Source of the DNA: Streptomyces sp. L-9-10
GTDB lineage: Bacteria > Actinomycetota > Actinomycetes > Streptomycetales > Streptomycetaceae
NCBI RefSeq assembly: GCF_004151105.1
Contig: NZ_PHRF01000095.1
Location: 62,001 to 126,000 of the forward strand
Length of the DNA: 64,000 nucleotides
Direction: 5' to 3'
The notes beneath the pieces are model-generated. The model was not told where the DNA came from. It did not search any database and saw only the letters and a program-made list of their open reading frames with translations. Positions 24,205 through 32,190 of the stretch are shown piece after piece. The position numbers and the translations under genes are program-made. Position 1 is the first letter of the stretch. Every line of letters begins with the position of its first letter.

Positions 24205-24442
24205 CTAGGCCCTGTCTGACAAATCCCGCCTGGCCCGCGACGCCCGGCACGCACGCTCGCGGCGTTGTCGGGATCATCCCAGTACGCCCAGTACTGGGGA
24301 GACCCTCCGCCTTGCGACCGCCGCTCGGCATCCAAAGGCGGAACCAGGCGCCGAGACGGAGAGAGCGCAGCGAACGTAGTGCACCAGACGCCGCGAGCCC
24401 CGCCCTCCGGGCGGACGGCGCTATGTGCCAGACAGGGCCTAG
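24205..24442. mobile_element. MITE-like element with 17-bp terminal inverted repeats
   Basis: ctaggccctgtctgaca at 24205-24221 is matched by its complement tgccagacagggcctag at 24426-24442 with one mismatch, enclosing 238 bp without a transposase gene. The ends carry CTAG, consistent with a target site related to IS5-group elements. The interior includes the palindromic tactgggcgtactggga-like segment and gccgtccgcccggaggg that I recall as frequent Streptomyces intergenic repeats. A related solo end is at 14001. Non-autonomous mobilisation is inferred. Confidence 0.75.
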
Positions 24443-24879
24443 CGCTGGGACTCGCCGGCCGGGCCTCGGATGCCGAGGGCTTCCGTGGTGGTCGGGTTGA
24501 CCAGCAGGACCAGCCCCGTCACCGCGACCACCGCGAGCGCGATCCCGGCCGGGATCATGCCGCCCGTGGAGGTCAGCAGCGTATAGGCGACGGGCAGCGC
24601 CAGGATCTGGGTGATCAGCGCGGGCCCCCGGCTCCAGGCGCGCCGCAGCAGCAGCCCGCGCGCGGCGATCAGCGGGATGACACCGAGCACGATCAGGGTG
24701 ATCCCGCCCATCTCCGCCTGGCTCGGGCTGTCGGGCTTCCCGAGCAGCCCCATCACCAGCAGATACACACCGCCGGCGACCAGTGCCAGGGCTTCGAGCC
24801 CACAGGCGCCGGCCGCCGCGGTCAGGCGCGGGGGGCGCGGGGAGGATGCGGGGGCGGTCTGCTCACTGCTGCTGCTCAC
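24439..24879 (-). CDS. Small integral membrane protein of unknown function
   Basis: 146 residues from GTG 24879 (VSSSSEQTAPASSPRPPRLT). Four hydrophobic segments: GLEALALVAGGVYLLVMGLL, GGITLIVLGVIPLIAARGLL, PALITQILALPVAYTLLTST and GIALAVVAVTGLVLLVNPTT. The cytoplasmic ends are short. I do not recognise a named family. The TAG stop (24439-24441) is supplied by the right terminus of the MITE-like element, so the native last residues may have been replaced (present end GIRGPAGESQR). Confidence 0.75.
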   Translation of the reverse strand: MSSSSEQTAPASSPRPPRLTAAAGACGLEALALVAGGVYLLVMGLLGKPDSPSQAEMGGITLIVLGVIPLIAARGLLLRRAWSRGPALITQILALPVAYTLLTSTGGMIPAGIALAVVAVTGLVLLVNPTTTEALGIRGPAGESQR

Positions 24880-25060
24880 CCCTGCAGGGTAACCACAGGG
24901 CCGCCGCGCACCCCCCGGCAGACCCCGCCGGGCCCCCGGCGTCCCGGTCCGGCGGGCCGCGGTGTCCCCGCCCGGCGGGTCCGGCGGCCCGGTCCGGCAA
25001 ATCCGGCGTCCCGGACTCCCGGGGACGACCCTCCGGTGCCCGGCCGGTAATCTGCTCGGC

Positions 25061-26029
25061 ATGCGCGCACTTCTCGTGGTCAATCCGGCAGCAACCACCA
25101 CCAGTGCCCGCACACGTGACGTACTGATCCACGCGCTCGCCAGCGAGATGAAGCTGGAAGCGGTGACCACGGAGTACCGCGGACACGCCCGTGACCTGGG
25201 CAGACGGGCCGCCGACTCGGATGACATCGAGCTGGTCGTCGCCCTCGGCGGTGACGGCACCGTCAACGAGGTCGTCAACGGACTGCTGCACAACGGCCCC
25301 GATCCCGACCGGTTGCCGCGCCTCGCGGTGGTGCCCGGCGGTTCGACCAATGTCTTCGCCCGCGCGCTCGGGCTGCCCAATGACGCGGTCGAGGCGACCG
25401 GCGCGATCCTCGACGCGCTCGCCCTGCGGAGCGAACGTACGGTCGGTCTGGGACTGGCGGCCGGGACGCCGGGCACCGAGGACGAGTCCGTGCCGTCCCG
25501 CTGGTTCACCTTCTGCGCCGGCTTCGGTTTCGACGCGGGGGTGATCGGGCGGGTCGAACAGCAGCGGGAGCGCGGGAAACGGTCGACGCACGCGCTCTAT
25601 GTGCGCCAGGTGGTACGCCAGTTCTTCGAGGAGCCGCACCGGCGGGGCGGGCTGATCACGCTGGAACGCCCCGGTGAGGATCCGGTGAAAGATCTTGTCC
25701 TCTCCATAATCTGCAACACCGCTCCCTGGACCTACCTGGGCAATCGTCCGGTGTACGCGTCGCCCGCGGCCTCTTTCGATCTGGCCCTCGACGTTCTCGG
25801 GCTGAGCAGGATGTCGACTCCCGCGGTCGCCAGATATGCGGCCCAATTGCTCACTTCGACCCCCGATCGGGGCCCTCGCGGACGCCATGCGGTGTCCCTT
25901 CACGACCTCACCGACTTCACCTTGCATTCCAAGGCGCCCCTCCCCTTCCAGATGGACGGCGACCACCTTGGACTGCGCACGAGCGTGACGTTCACAGGCG
26001 TACGCCGTGCACTGCGTGTGATTGTGTGA
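25061..26029 (+). CDS. Diacylglycerol/sphingosine kinase-family lipid kinase
   Basis: 322 residues from ATG 25061 (MRALLVVNPAATTTSARTRD). The DAGK catalytic domain is clear: VVALGGDGTVNEVVNGLLHN holds the GGDGT nucleotide loop, and LAVVPGGSTNVFARALGLP follows (usually GT-x-NDFAR). The C-terminal lobe has FCAGFGFDAGVIGRVE and SIICNTAPWTYLGNRPV. It phosphorylates diacylglycerol or a related lipid with ATP at the membrane face. It precedes wblE on the same strand, but a hairpin separates them. Confidence 0.9.
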   Translation: MRALLVVNPAATTTSARTRDVLIHALASEMKLEAVTTEYRGHARDLGRRAADSDDIELVVALGGDGTVNEVVNGLLHNGPDPDRLPRLAVVPGGSTNVFARALGLPNDAVEATGAILDALALRSERTVGLGLAAGTPGTEDESVPSRWFTFCAGFGFDAGVIGRVEQQRERGKRSTHALYVRQVVRQFFEEPHRRGGLITLERPGEDPVKDLVLSIICNTAPWTYLGNRPVYASPAASFDLALDVLGLSRMSTPAVARYAAQLLTSTPDRGPRGRHAVSLHDLTDFTLHSKAPLPFQMDGDHLGLRTSVTFTGVRRALRVIV

Positions 26030-26056
26030 GTGGAAGGGGCCAAAGTCCTTTCACTC
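26028..26056 (+). terminator. Hairpin at the lipid kinase stop codon
   Basis: gagtggaagg (26028-26037) pairs with cctttcactc (26047-26056), a 10-bp stem with one G-U pair and a 9-base loop, beginning inside the stop codon. It probably ends the kinase transcript before the wblE promoter region. Confidence 0.6.
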
Positions 26057-26346
26057 GAACGTTTAGACTGGCATCCACCCCATGGAAGTACGGCTGTGAC
26101 CTAGTCGACACCGAGGAATCAAAAAAAACTTTCCAGAAGGGGTTGTATCCGCCGCCGAGGTTTGCGAATCTCTACATGGCGCTCGGGACGGCCCGCAACA
26201 TCGGCCTCCCTGAGAGCCAGAACCCCTCCTCAAACCAAGGACCCCACCAGTTTCTGCTGGCGGTCGGCCCTTCCCTTGTCGGGGGATTCGTGAAAGCGTT
26301 CACATTCACAAGCAATCTGCATGTAATACCAAGAGAGGTAGCAGCC
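26057..26346 (+). promoter_or_regulatory. Long wblE leader and promoter region
   Basis: About 290 bases without a gene before wblE. The region is markedly less GC-rich than its surroundings, with an A8 run at 26121-26128. It probably holds the wblE promoter(s) and a long untranslated leader. A GGAAT at 26115-26119 has a GTT 22 bases on, a spacing too long for a SigR promoter. No riboswitch class is recognisable. Confidence 0.45.
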
Positions 26347-26604
26347 ATGGACTGGCGTCACAACGCCGTTTGCCGCGAGGAAGACCCCGAGCTGTTCTTC
26401 CCCATCGGCAACACCGGTCCTGCGCTGCTGCAGATCGAGGAAGCCAAGGCCGTCTGCCGTCGCTGCCCCGTCATGGAGCAGTGCCTGCAGTGGGCGCTCG
26501 AGTCCGGTCAGGACTCGGGTGTCTGGGGTGGCCTCAGCGAGGACGAGCGCCGCGCCATGAAGCGTCGCGCCGCTCGTAACCGGGCGCGTAACGCGACCGC
26601 CTGA
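26347..26604 (+). CDS. wblE: WhiB-family iron-sulfur transcription factor WblE
   Basis: 85 residues from ATG 26347 after an AGAGAGG site. The four cluster cysteines are C9, C37, C40 and C46 (AVCRRCPVMEQC gives C-x2-C-x5-C), followed by the WhiB turn GVWGGLSEDERR and a basic tail RRAARNRARNATA. WhiB-like proteins bind a [4Fe-4S] cluster and region 4 of the principal sigma factor. Gene order with sigH to the left and the PdtaS-like kinase to the right matches wblE of S. coelicolor, one of the two very widely conserved Wbl proteins of actinobacteria. Confidence 0.93.
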   Translation: MDWRHNAVCREEDPELFFPIGNTGPALLQIEEAKAVCRRCPVMEQCLQWALESGQDSGVWGGLSEDERRAMKRRAARNRARNATA

Positions 26605-26718
26605 AGCACCCCGCCACGAGCCCTGGCCGGCGGAGCGTACAGCGTGTACGCATAGACCCGCCCCCGAAACGCAGCGCGCAGTACCCCCCGATGCGCATCG
26701 CAAAGTGAGCTTCGAGCC

Positions 26719-26750
26719 GAGCCCCGGACCGTCACCACGGTCCGGGGCTC
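26719..26750. terminator. Bidirectional hairpin terminator, wblE / histidine kinase
   Basis: gagccccggaccgt (26719-26732) and its perfect complement (26737-26750) form a 14-bp stem with a 4-base loop. It sits between the convergent ends of wblE and the kinase gene. Confidence 0.85.
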
Positions 26751-26826
26751 GCTGCTGTGCGGGGCACGCCGCCATGCCGGGCGCCCACGGAACCTGCTCC
26801 CGAGCTCCCGGGCTCCTCTGCGAAAG

Positions 26827-28332
26827 CTACTTCTGGGGCTCCACCGGAATGTCCAGCAGCACGCGCGTACCGCGCACCGGCGCCGGCACCATGTCGAAGC
26901 CGCCGCCCAACTCCCCTTCCACCAGGGTCCGTACGATCTGGAGCCCCAGGTTTCCGGCCCGCCGCGGATCGAACCCCTCGGGCAGCCCGCGCCCGTCGTC
27001 CTGCACGGTGATCATGAGCCGGGCGTCCGAGCGGGCCCCCTCGCGGCGCTTGGACCCGGGCGGCTCTCCGCTGCGGACCGCCGAGACATCGACCCGGCCC
27101 TCCTCCCCCGGCGCGAAGGCGTGCTCCAGCGCGTTCTGGAGAATTTCGGTGAGCACCATCGAGAGGGGCGTGGCCACTTCGGCGTCGAGCACGCCGAACT
27201 TCCCGGTACGGCGGCAGACGATCTTGCCGGGCGAGATCTCGGCGACCATCGCCAGCACCCGGTCGGCGATCTCGTCGAACTCGACCCGCTCATCCAGATT
27301 CTGAGACAGCGTCTCGTGCACGATGGCGATGGAACCGACGCGCCGTACGGCCTCGTTGAGCGCCTCCCTGCCCTGGGCGGAGTCCATCCGCCTGGACTGG
27401 AGCCTGAGGAGCGCGGCGACCGTCTGGAGGTTGTTCTTCACCCGGTGGTGGATCTCCCGGATGGTGGCGTCCTTGGTGATCAACTCGCGTTCGCGGCGCC
27501 GCAGTTCCGTCACGTCACGGAGCAGCACCAGAGAGCCGATCCGGATGCCCTTGGGCTTGAGGGGGATGGCACGCAGCTGGATGACCCCGCCGCTGCCCTC
27601 CACCTCGGTCTCGCGGGGCGCGTAGCCGCTGGCCAGTTTGACCATGGCCTCGTCCACCGGGCCGCGCGCGGGGGCCAGTTCGTCGGTGGTGCGGCCGAGG
27701 TGGTGTCCCACCAGGTCGGACGCGAGTCCCAATCGGTGATACGCGGACAGGGCGTTGGGGCTCGCGTACTGGACGACCCCGTCCGCGTCCAGCCGGATCA
27801 GCCCGTCACCGACGCGCGGGGAGGCGTCCATGTCGACCTGCTGGCCGGGGAAGGGGAAGGACCCGGCGGCGATCATCTGGGCCAGGTCGGAGGCGGACTG
27901 GAGGTAGGTGAGCTCCAGCCGGCTGGGCGTGCGGACCGTGAGCAGATTGGTGTTGCGCGCGATGACCCCGAGGACCCGGCCGTCACGCCGTACGGGGATG
28001 GACTCGACCCGTACGGGCACCTCCTCACGCCACTCGGGGTCGCCCTCCCGGACGATCCGCCCCTCGTCGAGCGCCGCGTCCAGCAGCGGCCGGCGGCCTC
28101 GCGGGACGAGATGGCCGACCATGTCGTCCTGGTAGGAGGTGGGTCCGGTGTTGGGGCGCATCTGGGCGACGGACACATAGCGGGTGCCGTCGCGGGTGGG
28201 GACCCAGAGCACGAGATCCGCGAAGGAGAGGTCGGAGAGCAGCTGCCACTCCGAGACCAGCAGATGGAGCCACTCGAGGTCCGACTCACTGAGGGCCGAG
28301 TGCTGGCGTACGAGGTCGTTCATGGAGGGCAC
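26827..28332 (-). CDS. PdtaS-like sensor histidine kinase (HisKA_2/HWE type)
   Basis: 501 residues from GTG 28332 (VPSMNDLVRQHSALSESDLE); the ATG three codons on is the alternative. An N-terminal GAF-like domain (SFADLVLWVPTRDGTRYVSV) is followed by a PAS domain (GLIRLDADGVVQYASPNALS). The HisKA_2 box is IREIHHRVKNNLQTVAALLR with the phospho-His, and the ATPase domain has ILQNALEHAF, VQDDGRGLPEGFDP and NLGLQIVRTLVEGELGG. In mycobacteria PdtaS phosphorylates the RNA-binding antiterminator PdtaR; the partner gene is not in this window. The gene order equals that around the S. coelicolor kinase SCO5239. Confidence 0.9.
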   Translation of the reverse strand: MPSMNDLVRQHSALSESDLEWLHLLVSEWQLLSDLSFADLVLWVPTRDGTRYVSVAQMRPNTGPTSYQDDMVGHLVPRGRRPLLDAALDEGRIVREGDPEWREEVPVRVESIPVRRDGRVLGVIARNTNLLTVRTPSRLELTYLQSASDLAQMIAAGSFPFPGQQVDMDASPRVGDGLIRLDADGVVQYASPNALSAYHRLGLASDLVGHHLGRTTDELAPARGPVDEAMVKLASGYAPRETEVEGSGGVIQLRAIPLKPKGIRIGSLVLLRDVTELRRRERELITKDATIREIHHRVKNNLQTVAALLRLQSRRMDSAQGREALNEAVRRVGSIAIVHETLSQNLDERVEFDEIADRVLAMVAEISPGKIVCRRTGKFGVLDAEVATPLSMVLTEILQNALEHAFAPGEEGRVDVSAVRSGEPPGSKRREGARSDARLMITVQDDGRGLPEGFDPRRAGNLGLQIVRTLVEGELGGGFDMVPAPVRGTRVLLDIPVEPQK

Positions 28333-28428
28333 ACAGCGAGCGTACCCGCGGCGTGAACCCGCACCAGCCGTGGTCTGTACTGGAGGGTATGAAGCGAAAT
28401 AGGCTCGGTACACGCATGGACAGGCCAG

Positions 28429-28444
28429 AATGGTCTAGTCCACA
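28429..28444. promoter_or_regulatory. dre-type DasR operator at the sRNA promoter
   Basis: aatggtctagtccaca contains TGGTCTAGTCCA, one base from the palindromic DasR core TGGTCTAGACCA. It lies directly upstream of the putative sRNA start on the plus strand, with cacaat (28441-28446) as a possible -10 box, and also about 100 bases upstream of the divergent kinase gene. Confidence 0.75.
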
Positions 28445-28449
28445 ATGCT

Positions 28450-28610
28450 GTAAGAGCCTCCGCCCTCCCCGCACAGGAGGGTGGACCGAGGTGCCGGCGC
28501 TCTCTGCCCTGACTGCGACGGGACCTCTCCCAACGGCCGCGCGGGACCGCACACCCGCCGGCCGTAGCAACTCCGGGCTGCGGTGCCGGACGGGTTGAGG
28601 GTCCCGTCGC
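28450..28610 (+). ncRNA. Small RNA, probable scr5239 ortholog
   Basis: No protein gene fits between 28333 and 28683. In S. coelicolor the gap between the same two neighbouring genes encodes scr5239, a conserved sRNA of about 160 nt reported to base-pair with agarase and methionine synthase mRNAs. Here the plus strand can fold into ccgccctcc/ggagggtgg (about 28457-28482) and a long closing stem cgacgggacc (28516-28525) with ggtcccgtcg (28600-28609). The start near 28450 is estimated from the cacaat box; the end is set by the closing stem. Identity rests on position, size and structure, not on an alignment. Confidence 0.7.
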
Positions 28611-28683
28611 GGCGCCGCGGCCCGCGGGTACAGAGCCCGCCGGGCTCATCCGCGGGTACGGAACCCGCCCTTCCCGAGCGCGG

Positions 28684-29754
28684 TCAGTCGGTCTCCGGGG
28701 TCTTCGCCATCGTGCGCGGCGCGTCCGGATCCTGGCCCCTGGCGATGGCGATTTCGTAGGCCAGCAGCTGGAGCGGCAGGATCTCCAGGATCGGCTGAAG
28801 CTCCTCGGGAACCCCGTCCGTCGGCAGTACGAACCCCGCCGACGCGGCATCGGTCTCCCTCGGGGACCCCACCGCGCACAGGTCGGCGCCCCGGGCCCGC
28901 AGCCGCGCGAGCACCGGCTGAAGGGCTGCGCCGCCCTTGCCCTCGGGGACGATCGCGATCACCGGCGAGATGTTGTCGACCATCGCGAGCGGGCCGTGCA
29001 GCAGATCCGCGCCGGAGAAGGCGAGCGCGGGGATGTAGCAGGTCTCCATGAGCTTGAGCGCCGCTTCCTTCGCCGTCGGATAGCCGTACCCCCGGGAGAT
29101 GACGACCGCCCGCTCGGCGAAGCGGTAGCGCGAGGCGAGCGTCCGTACCTCCCCCGTCCGCGCCAGTACCTGTTCCGCGAGATCCGGCAGACCACCGGCC
29201 GCCGCGCCGTCACGGCCGCCGAGCGCCTCGGCGAAGAGATACAGCGCGAGCAGCGAGGCGGTGTACGACTTGGTGGCGGGCAGCGCCTTCTCCGGGCCCG
29301 CCAGGACATCGATGTGGAACTCCGCGACGGCGGTCAGCGCCGAGTCGGGGTTGTTGGTCACCGCGAGCGTGATCGCGCCGGCCTCGCGCGCGGCCCAGGT
29401 GGACGCGACCAGATCGGGCGAGCCGCCCCACTGGCTGACGCCGATGACCAGGACGCCGGTGAGGTCCGGCTTCGCGCCGTACGCCGTCGTCGTGGACATG
29501 GAGGCGAGTCCGCACGGCAGTCCGCACCGGATCTCCAGCAGATACTTCGCGTAGAGCGCGGCGTGGTCGGACGTGCCGCGTGCGGTGAGCAGGACGAAGC
29601 GCGGCGCGCGCGCCGCGATGGCCGCCGCCACCTCGCGGACGCCGGGAGCGCCGTCCCGGATGGTCCGCCGCAGCACGGCCGGCTGCTCCGCGATCTCGGC
29701 GGACATGAGGCCGCCGGCCCGCTCGCACGACTCGCCCGACAGCTCGGCAGACAT
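28684..29754 (-). CDS. SIS-domain sugar isomerase/deaminase-like protein
   Basis: 356 residues from ATG 29754, with GGAGG 10 bases upstream. Two SIS domains as in the isomerase half of GlmS, without the glutaminase domain: FVLLTARGTSDHAALYAKYL, GVSQWGGSPDLVASTWAARE, KSYTASLLALYLFAEALGG, then VISRGYGYPTAKEAALKLME, FSGADLLHGPLAMVDN and VPEELQPILEILPLQLLAYE. Such proteins act on amino-sugar 6-phosphates (AgaS or NagB-II type deaminases). The das/nag context suggests glucosamine 6-phosphate metabolism, but the exact reaction is not established. Confidence 0.85.
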   Translation of the reverse strand: MSAELSGESCERAGGLMSAEIAEQPAVLRRTIRDGAPGVREVAAAIAARAPRFVLLTARGTSDHAALYAKYLLEIRCGLPCGLASMSTTTAYGAKPDLTGVLVIGVSQWGGSPDLVASTWAAREAGAITLAVTNNPDSALTAVAEFHIDVLAGPEKALPATKSYTASLLALYLFAEALGGRDGAAAGGLPDLAEQVLARTGEVRTLASRYRFAERAVVISRGYGYPTAKEAALKLMETCYIPALAFSGADLLHGPLAMVDNISPVIAIVPEGKGGAALQPVLARLRARGADLCAVGSPRETDAASAGFVLPTDGVPEELQPILEILPLQLLAYEIAIARGQDPDAPRTMAKTPETD

Positions 29755-29909
29755 GCTGGGTCGCCTCCAAGTGCGGTCATGCCCCCGCCGGTCGTGCCCG
29801 GTCCTCCCAGTCGACCATGGGCCGCCGGACCCCCGCCACCGGGCCGCCCGCTCCCCCGGCCCGGCTCCGCGCGCCCCGCCGTCCGCCCGCCCCCGGGTCC
29901 TCCGGCCGC

Positions 29910-31136
29910 TCAGAGCCGGACGATGACCAGGGCCGTGTCGTCGGTGGCCCCACTGGGTGGGAGCAGGTCGAGCAGGAGCTCGTCGGCGAGGGCTTCCGGG
30001 GCGGCGCCCCGGTGGCGGGCGAGGGAGCCGGCGAGGCGGGCCAGGCCGGTGTCGATGTCCTCGCCGCGTCGTTCGATCAGACCGTCGGTGTAGAGGACGA
30101 GGGTGTCGCCCTCGTCGAAGGCGGTGGCGGCCTGGGGGCGGGAGGCGTGGTCGGGGCGGGCGCCGAGCGGGGGGTCGGTGGCCCGGTCCAGGAACTCGAC
30201 GCCGCCGTCCGTGTGCGCCAGGACCGGCGGGGGGTGCCCGGCGCTGCTGTAGGCGAGGGTGTGACTGTCCCAGTCGATGGAGATCTCCACGGCGGTGGTG
30301 GACTCGGCGCCGTCGACGGAGCGGGCGTACAGGCCGAGGACGTCCAGGGCCTCGGCCGGGCCGCCGGCGACACGGGAGGCGGCGCTGAGCGCGCTGCGCA
30401 GCAGGCCCATGACGCCGGCGGCGTGCAGTCCGTGGCCGACGACATCGCCCACGGCGACGCCCATGCGGTCCCCGGGCAGGTCGATGAGGTCGTACCAGTC
30501 GCCGCAGACGTTCAGGGTGCCGACGGCGGGCCGGTACCGTACGGCGGCCCGGTGGTGGCCCACGTCCGCGGGGTCGGGCAGCATCGCCTTCTGGAGGGCG
30601 AGGGCGACCTCGCGTTCGCGGGCGTGCGCCAGGCGCAGGCGTTCGTTGACCTCCTGGAGTTCGCGGGCGCGGGTGTAGAGCTCGGCTTCGAGCACGCGGA
30701 TGGTCGAGGTGTCGGAGGCGCTGCGGGCCTTGATGAGCTGGGTGACCTCCTCGACCCGGTGCACCACCAGGGCGACGCGGCCGTCGGGTCCGAACAGCGG
30801 GACGTTGACCGGGCTCCAGTAGCGTTCCTCCCACTCGCCGGGCCGCTCCTCGCAGTGGACGTCGTAGCGCTGCAGGGCCATGGCGTCGCGCTCGCCGGTG
30901 GCCACCACGCGCCGCAGCGAGGCGCCCAGGTTGCGCACGCCGCTGGCGCCGGGGTCGTCCGGGTTGTCGGGGAACACGTCGAACAGATACCGGCCGATCA
31001 CCTGCTCGCGGGTGCGCCCGGCGGAGAGCAGGTAGGCCTCGTTCGCGTCCGCGTAGACCAGCTCGGGTGTCAGCAGCGCGACCATGCCGGGCAGCACCTG
31101 GAACACCGCCGTGTAGTCGATCACCGCGTCCGTCAT
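29910..31136 (-). CDS. PAS/PP2C-type (SpoIIE) serine phosphatase
   Basis: About 408 residues from ATG 31136 (MTDAVIDYTAVFQVLPGMVA); longer forms start at 31160 or further up. The N-terminal PAS domain (LLTPELVYADANEAYLLSAG) is linked by a coiled coil (LYTRARELQEVNERLRLAHA) to a SpoIIE/RsbU phosphatase with the metal residues in VCGDWYDLIDLP, VAVGDVVGHGLHAAG, DEGDTLVLYTDGLIERRG and GATDDTALVIVRL. Such enzymes dephosphorylate anti-anti-sigma proteins. It is divergent from nagB, and the shared gap holds a dre site. Confidence 0.88.
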   Translation of the reverse strand: MTDAVIDYTAVFQVLPGMVALLTPELVYADANEAYLLSAGRTREQVIGRYLFDVFPDNPDDPGASGVRNLGASLRRVVATGERDAMALQRYDVHCEERPGEWEERYWSPVNVPLFGPDGRVALVVHRVEEVTQLIKARSASDTSTIRVLEAELYTRARELQEVNERLRLAHAREREVALALQKAMLPDPADVGHHRAAVRYRPAVGTLNVCGDWYDLIDLPGDRMGVAVGDVVGHGLHAAGVMGLLRSALSAASRVAGGPAEALDVLGLYARSVDGAESTTAVEISIDWDSHTLAYSSAGHPPPVLAHTDGGVEFLDRATDPPLGARPDHASRPQAATAFDEGDTLVLYTDGLIERRGEDIDTGLARLAGSLARHRGAAPEALADELLLDLLPPSGATDDTALVIVRL

Positions 31137-31255
31137 GCTGTGCCCGCCTTCAGCGCCCATCACCACCAGGCCGCTCATCCACGATAGGAGCACCTGGGCG
31201 GGCGTGCCGGACAACCCGGTCGGCACCCGGTCGGCGGCAGGCGCCCTCTGCTAGA

Positions 31256-31271
31256 ATTGGTCTATACCACA
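31256..31271. promoter_or_regulatory. dre-type DasR operator upstream of nagB
   Basis: attggtctataccaca carries the palindrome TGGTCTATACCA, matching the DasR consensus at all but the centre. It is 33 bases before the nagB start and 120 before the divergent phosphatase start. nagB is a known DasR target in S. coelicolor. Confidence 0.88.
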
Positions 31272-31303
31272 AACGCCTCATTTCCAGATTGGCAGGGTCC
31301 AGC

Positions 31304-32086
31304 GTGGAAGTTGTCATCGTCCCGAACGCCGCCGCAGGTGGCGAGCTGATCGCGGACAGCATCGCCGGCCTGCTGCGCCGCAAGCCCGGCGCTCTGCTCG
31401 GCGTGGCCACCGGCTCGACCCCCCTGCCCGTCTACCAGGCACTGACGGCCAAGGTGCGCGCCGGTGAGGTGGACGCCTCGCGCGCGCGGATAGCCCAGCT
31501 GGACGAGTACGTGGGGCTGCCCGCGGGCCACCCCGAGTCGTACCGCTCCGTGGTCCTGCGCCAGGTCGTCGAGCCGCTGGGACTGAGCGAGGGTTCCTTC
31601 CTCGGCCCGGACGGCGCAGCCGAGGACGTCCAGGCGGCGTGCGAGGCGTACGACCGCGCGCTGAGCGAGGCCGGCGGTGTGGATCTCCAGCTGCTCGGCA
31701 TCGGTACGGACGGGCACATCGGCTTCAACGAGCCCTGCTCCTCGCTCGCCTCGCGTACCCGCATCAAGACGCTGACGCGGCAGACCCGTGAGGACAACGC
31801 GCGCTTCTTCGACAGCCCCGAGGAGGTGCCGCACCATGTGATCACGCAGGGCATCGGCACCATCCTGGAGGCCCGCCATCTGGTGCTGCTCGCCACCGGC
31901 GAGGGCAAGGCGGAGGCGGTCGCGCAGGCCGTCGAGGGCCCGGTCGCCGCGCTCGTACCGGCCTCCGCGCTCCAGCTCCACCCGCACGCCACGGTCGTCG
32001 TGGACGAGGCGGCGGCGTCCCGGCTGAAGCTCGCCGACTACTTCCGCGCCACGTTCGCGTCCAAGCCGGACTGGCAGGGCATCTGA
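31304..32086 (+). CDS. nagB: Glucosamine-6-phosphate deaminase
   Basis: 260 residues from GTG 31304 (VEVVIVPNAAAGGELIADSI), preceded by a GGCAGGG site. Converts glucosamine 6-phosphate to fructose 6-phosphate and ammonia, the last step of GlcNAc catabolism. Motifs: LLGVATGSTPLPVYQAL (phosphate loop), IAQLDEYVGLPAGHPESYRS (catalytic Asp), LLGIGTDGHIGFNEPCSSL (catalytic Asp-His region) and VITQGIGTILEARHLVLLAT. Length is normal. DasR control is indicated by the dre site just upstream; glucosamine 6-phosphate is the effector known to release DasR. A 21-bp hairpin follows. Confidence 0.95.
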   Translation: MEVVIVPNAAAGGELIADSIAGLLRRKPGALLGVATGSTPLPVYQALTAKVRAGEVDASRARIAQLDEYVGLPAGHPESYRSVVLRQVVEPLGLSEGSFLGPDGAAEDVQAACEAYDRALSEAGGVDLQLLGIGTDGHIGFNEPCSSLASRTRIKTLTRQTREDNARFFDSPEEVPHHVITQGIGTILEARHLVLLATGEGKAEAVAQAVEGPVAALVPASALQLHPHATVVVDEAAASRLKLADYFRATFASKPDWQGI

Positions 32087-32109
32087 GACCCCCGCCCCAC
32101 CCGCCGCAC

Positions 32110-32157
32110 ACGACGGTGCCGGGCCGCCCCCGCGAAGGGGCGGCCCGGCACCGTCGT
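32110..32157. terminator. Strong bidirectional terminator, nagB / dasD
   Basis: A perfect 21-bp stem (32110-32130 with 32137-32157) and a 6-base cgcgaa loop lie between the convergent ends of nagB and the glycoside hydrolase gene. Confidence 0.92.
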
Positions 32158-32190
32158 CTCAGAACCGGAACAGGAACCGGTCGCGTACGG

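Noticed and set aside
26115..26144. Possible SigR promoter ahead of wblE (GGAAT followed by GTT)
   Set aside because: The spacer is 22 bases, while SigR promoters need 18 or 19.
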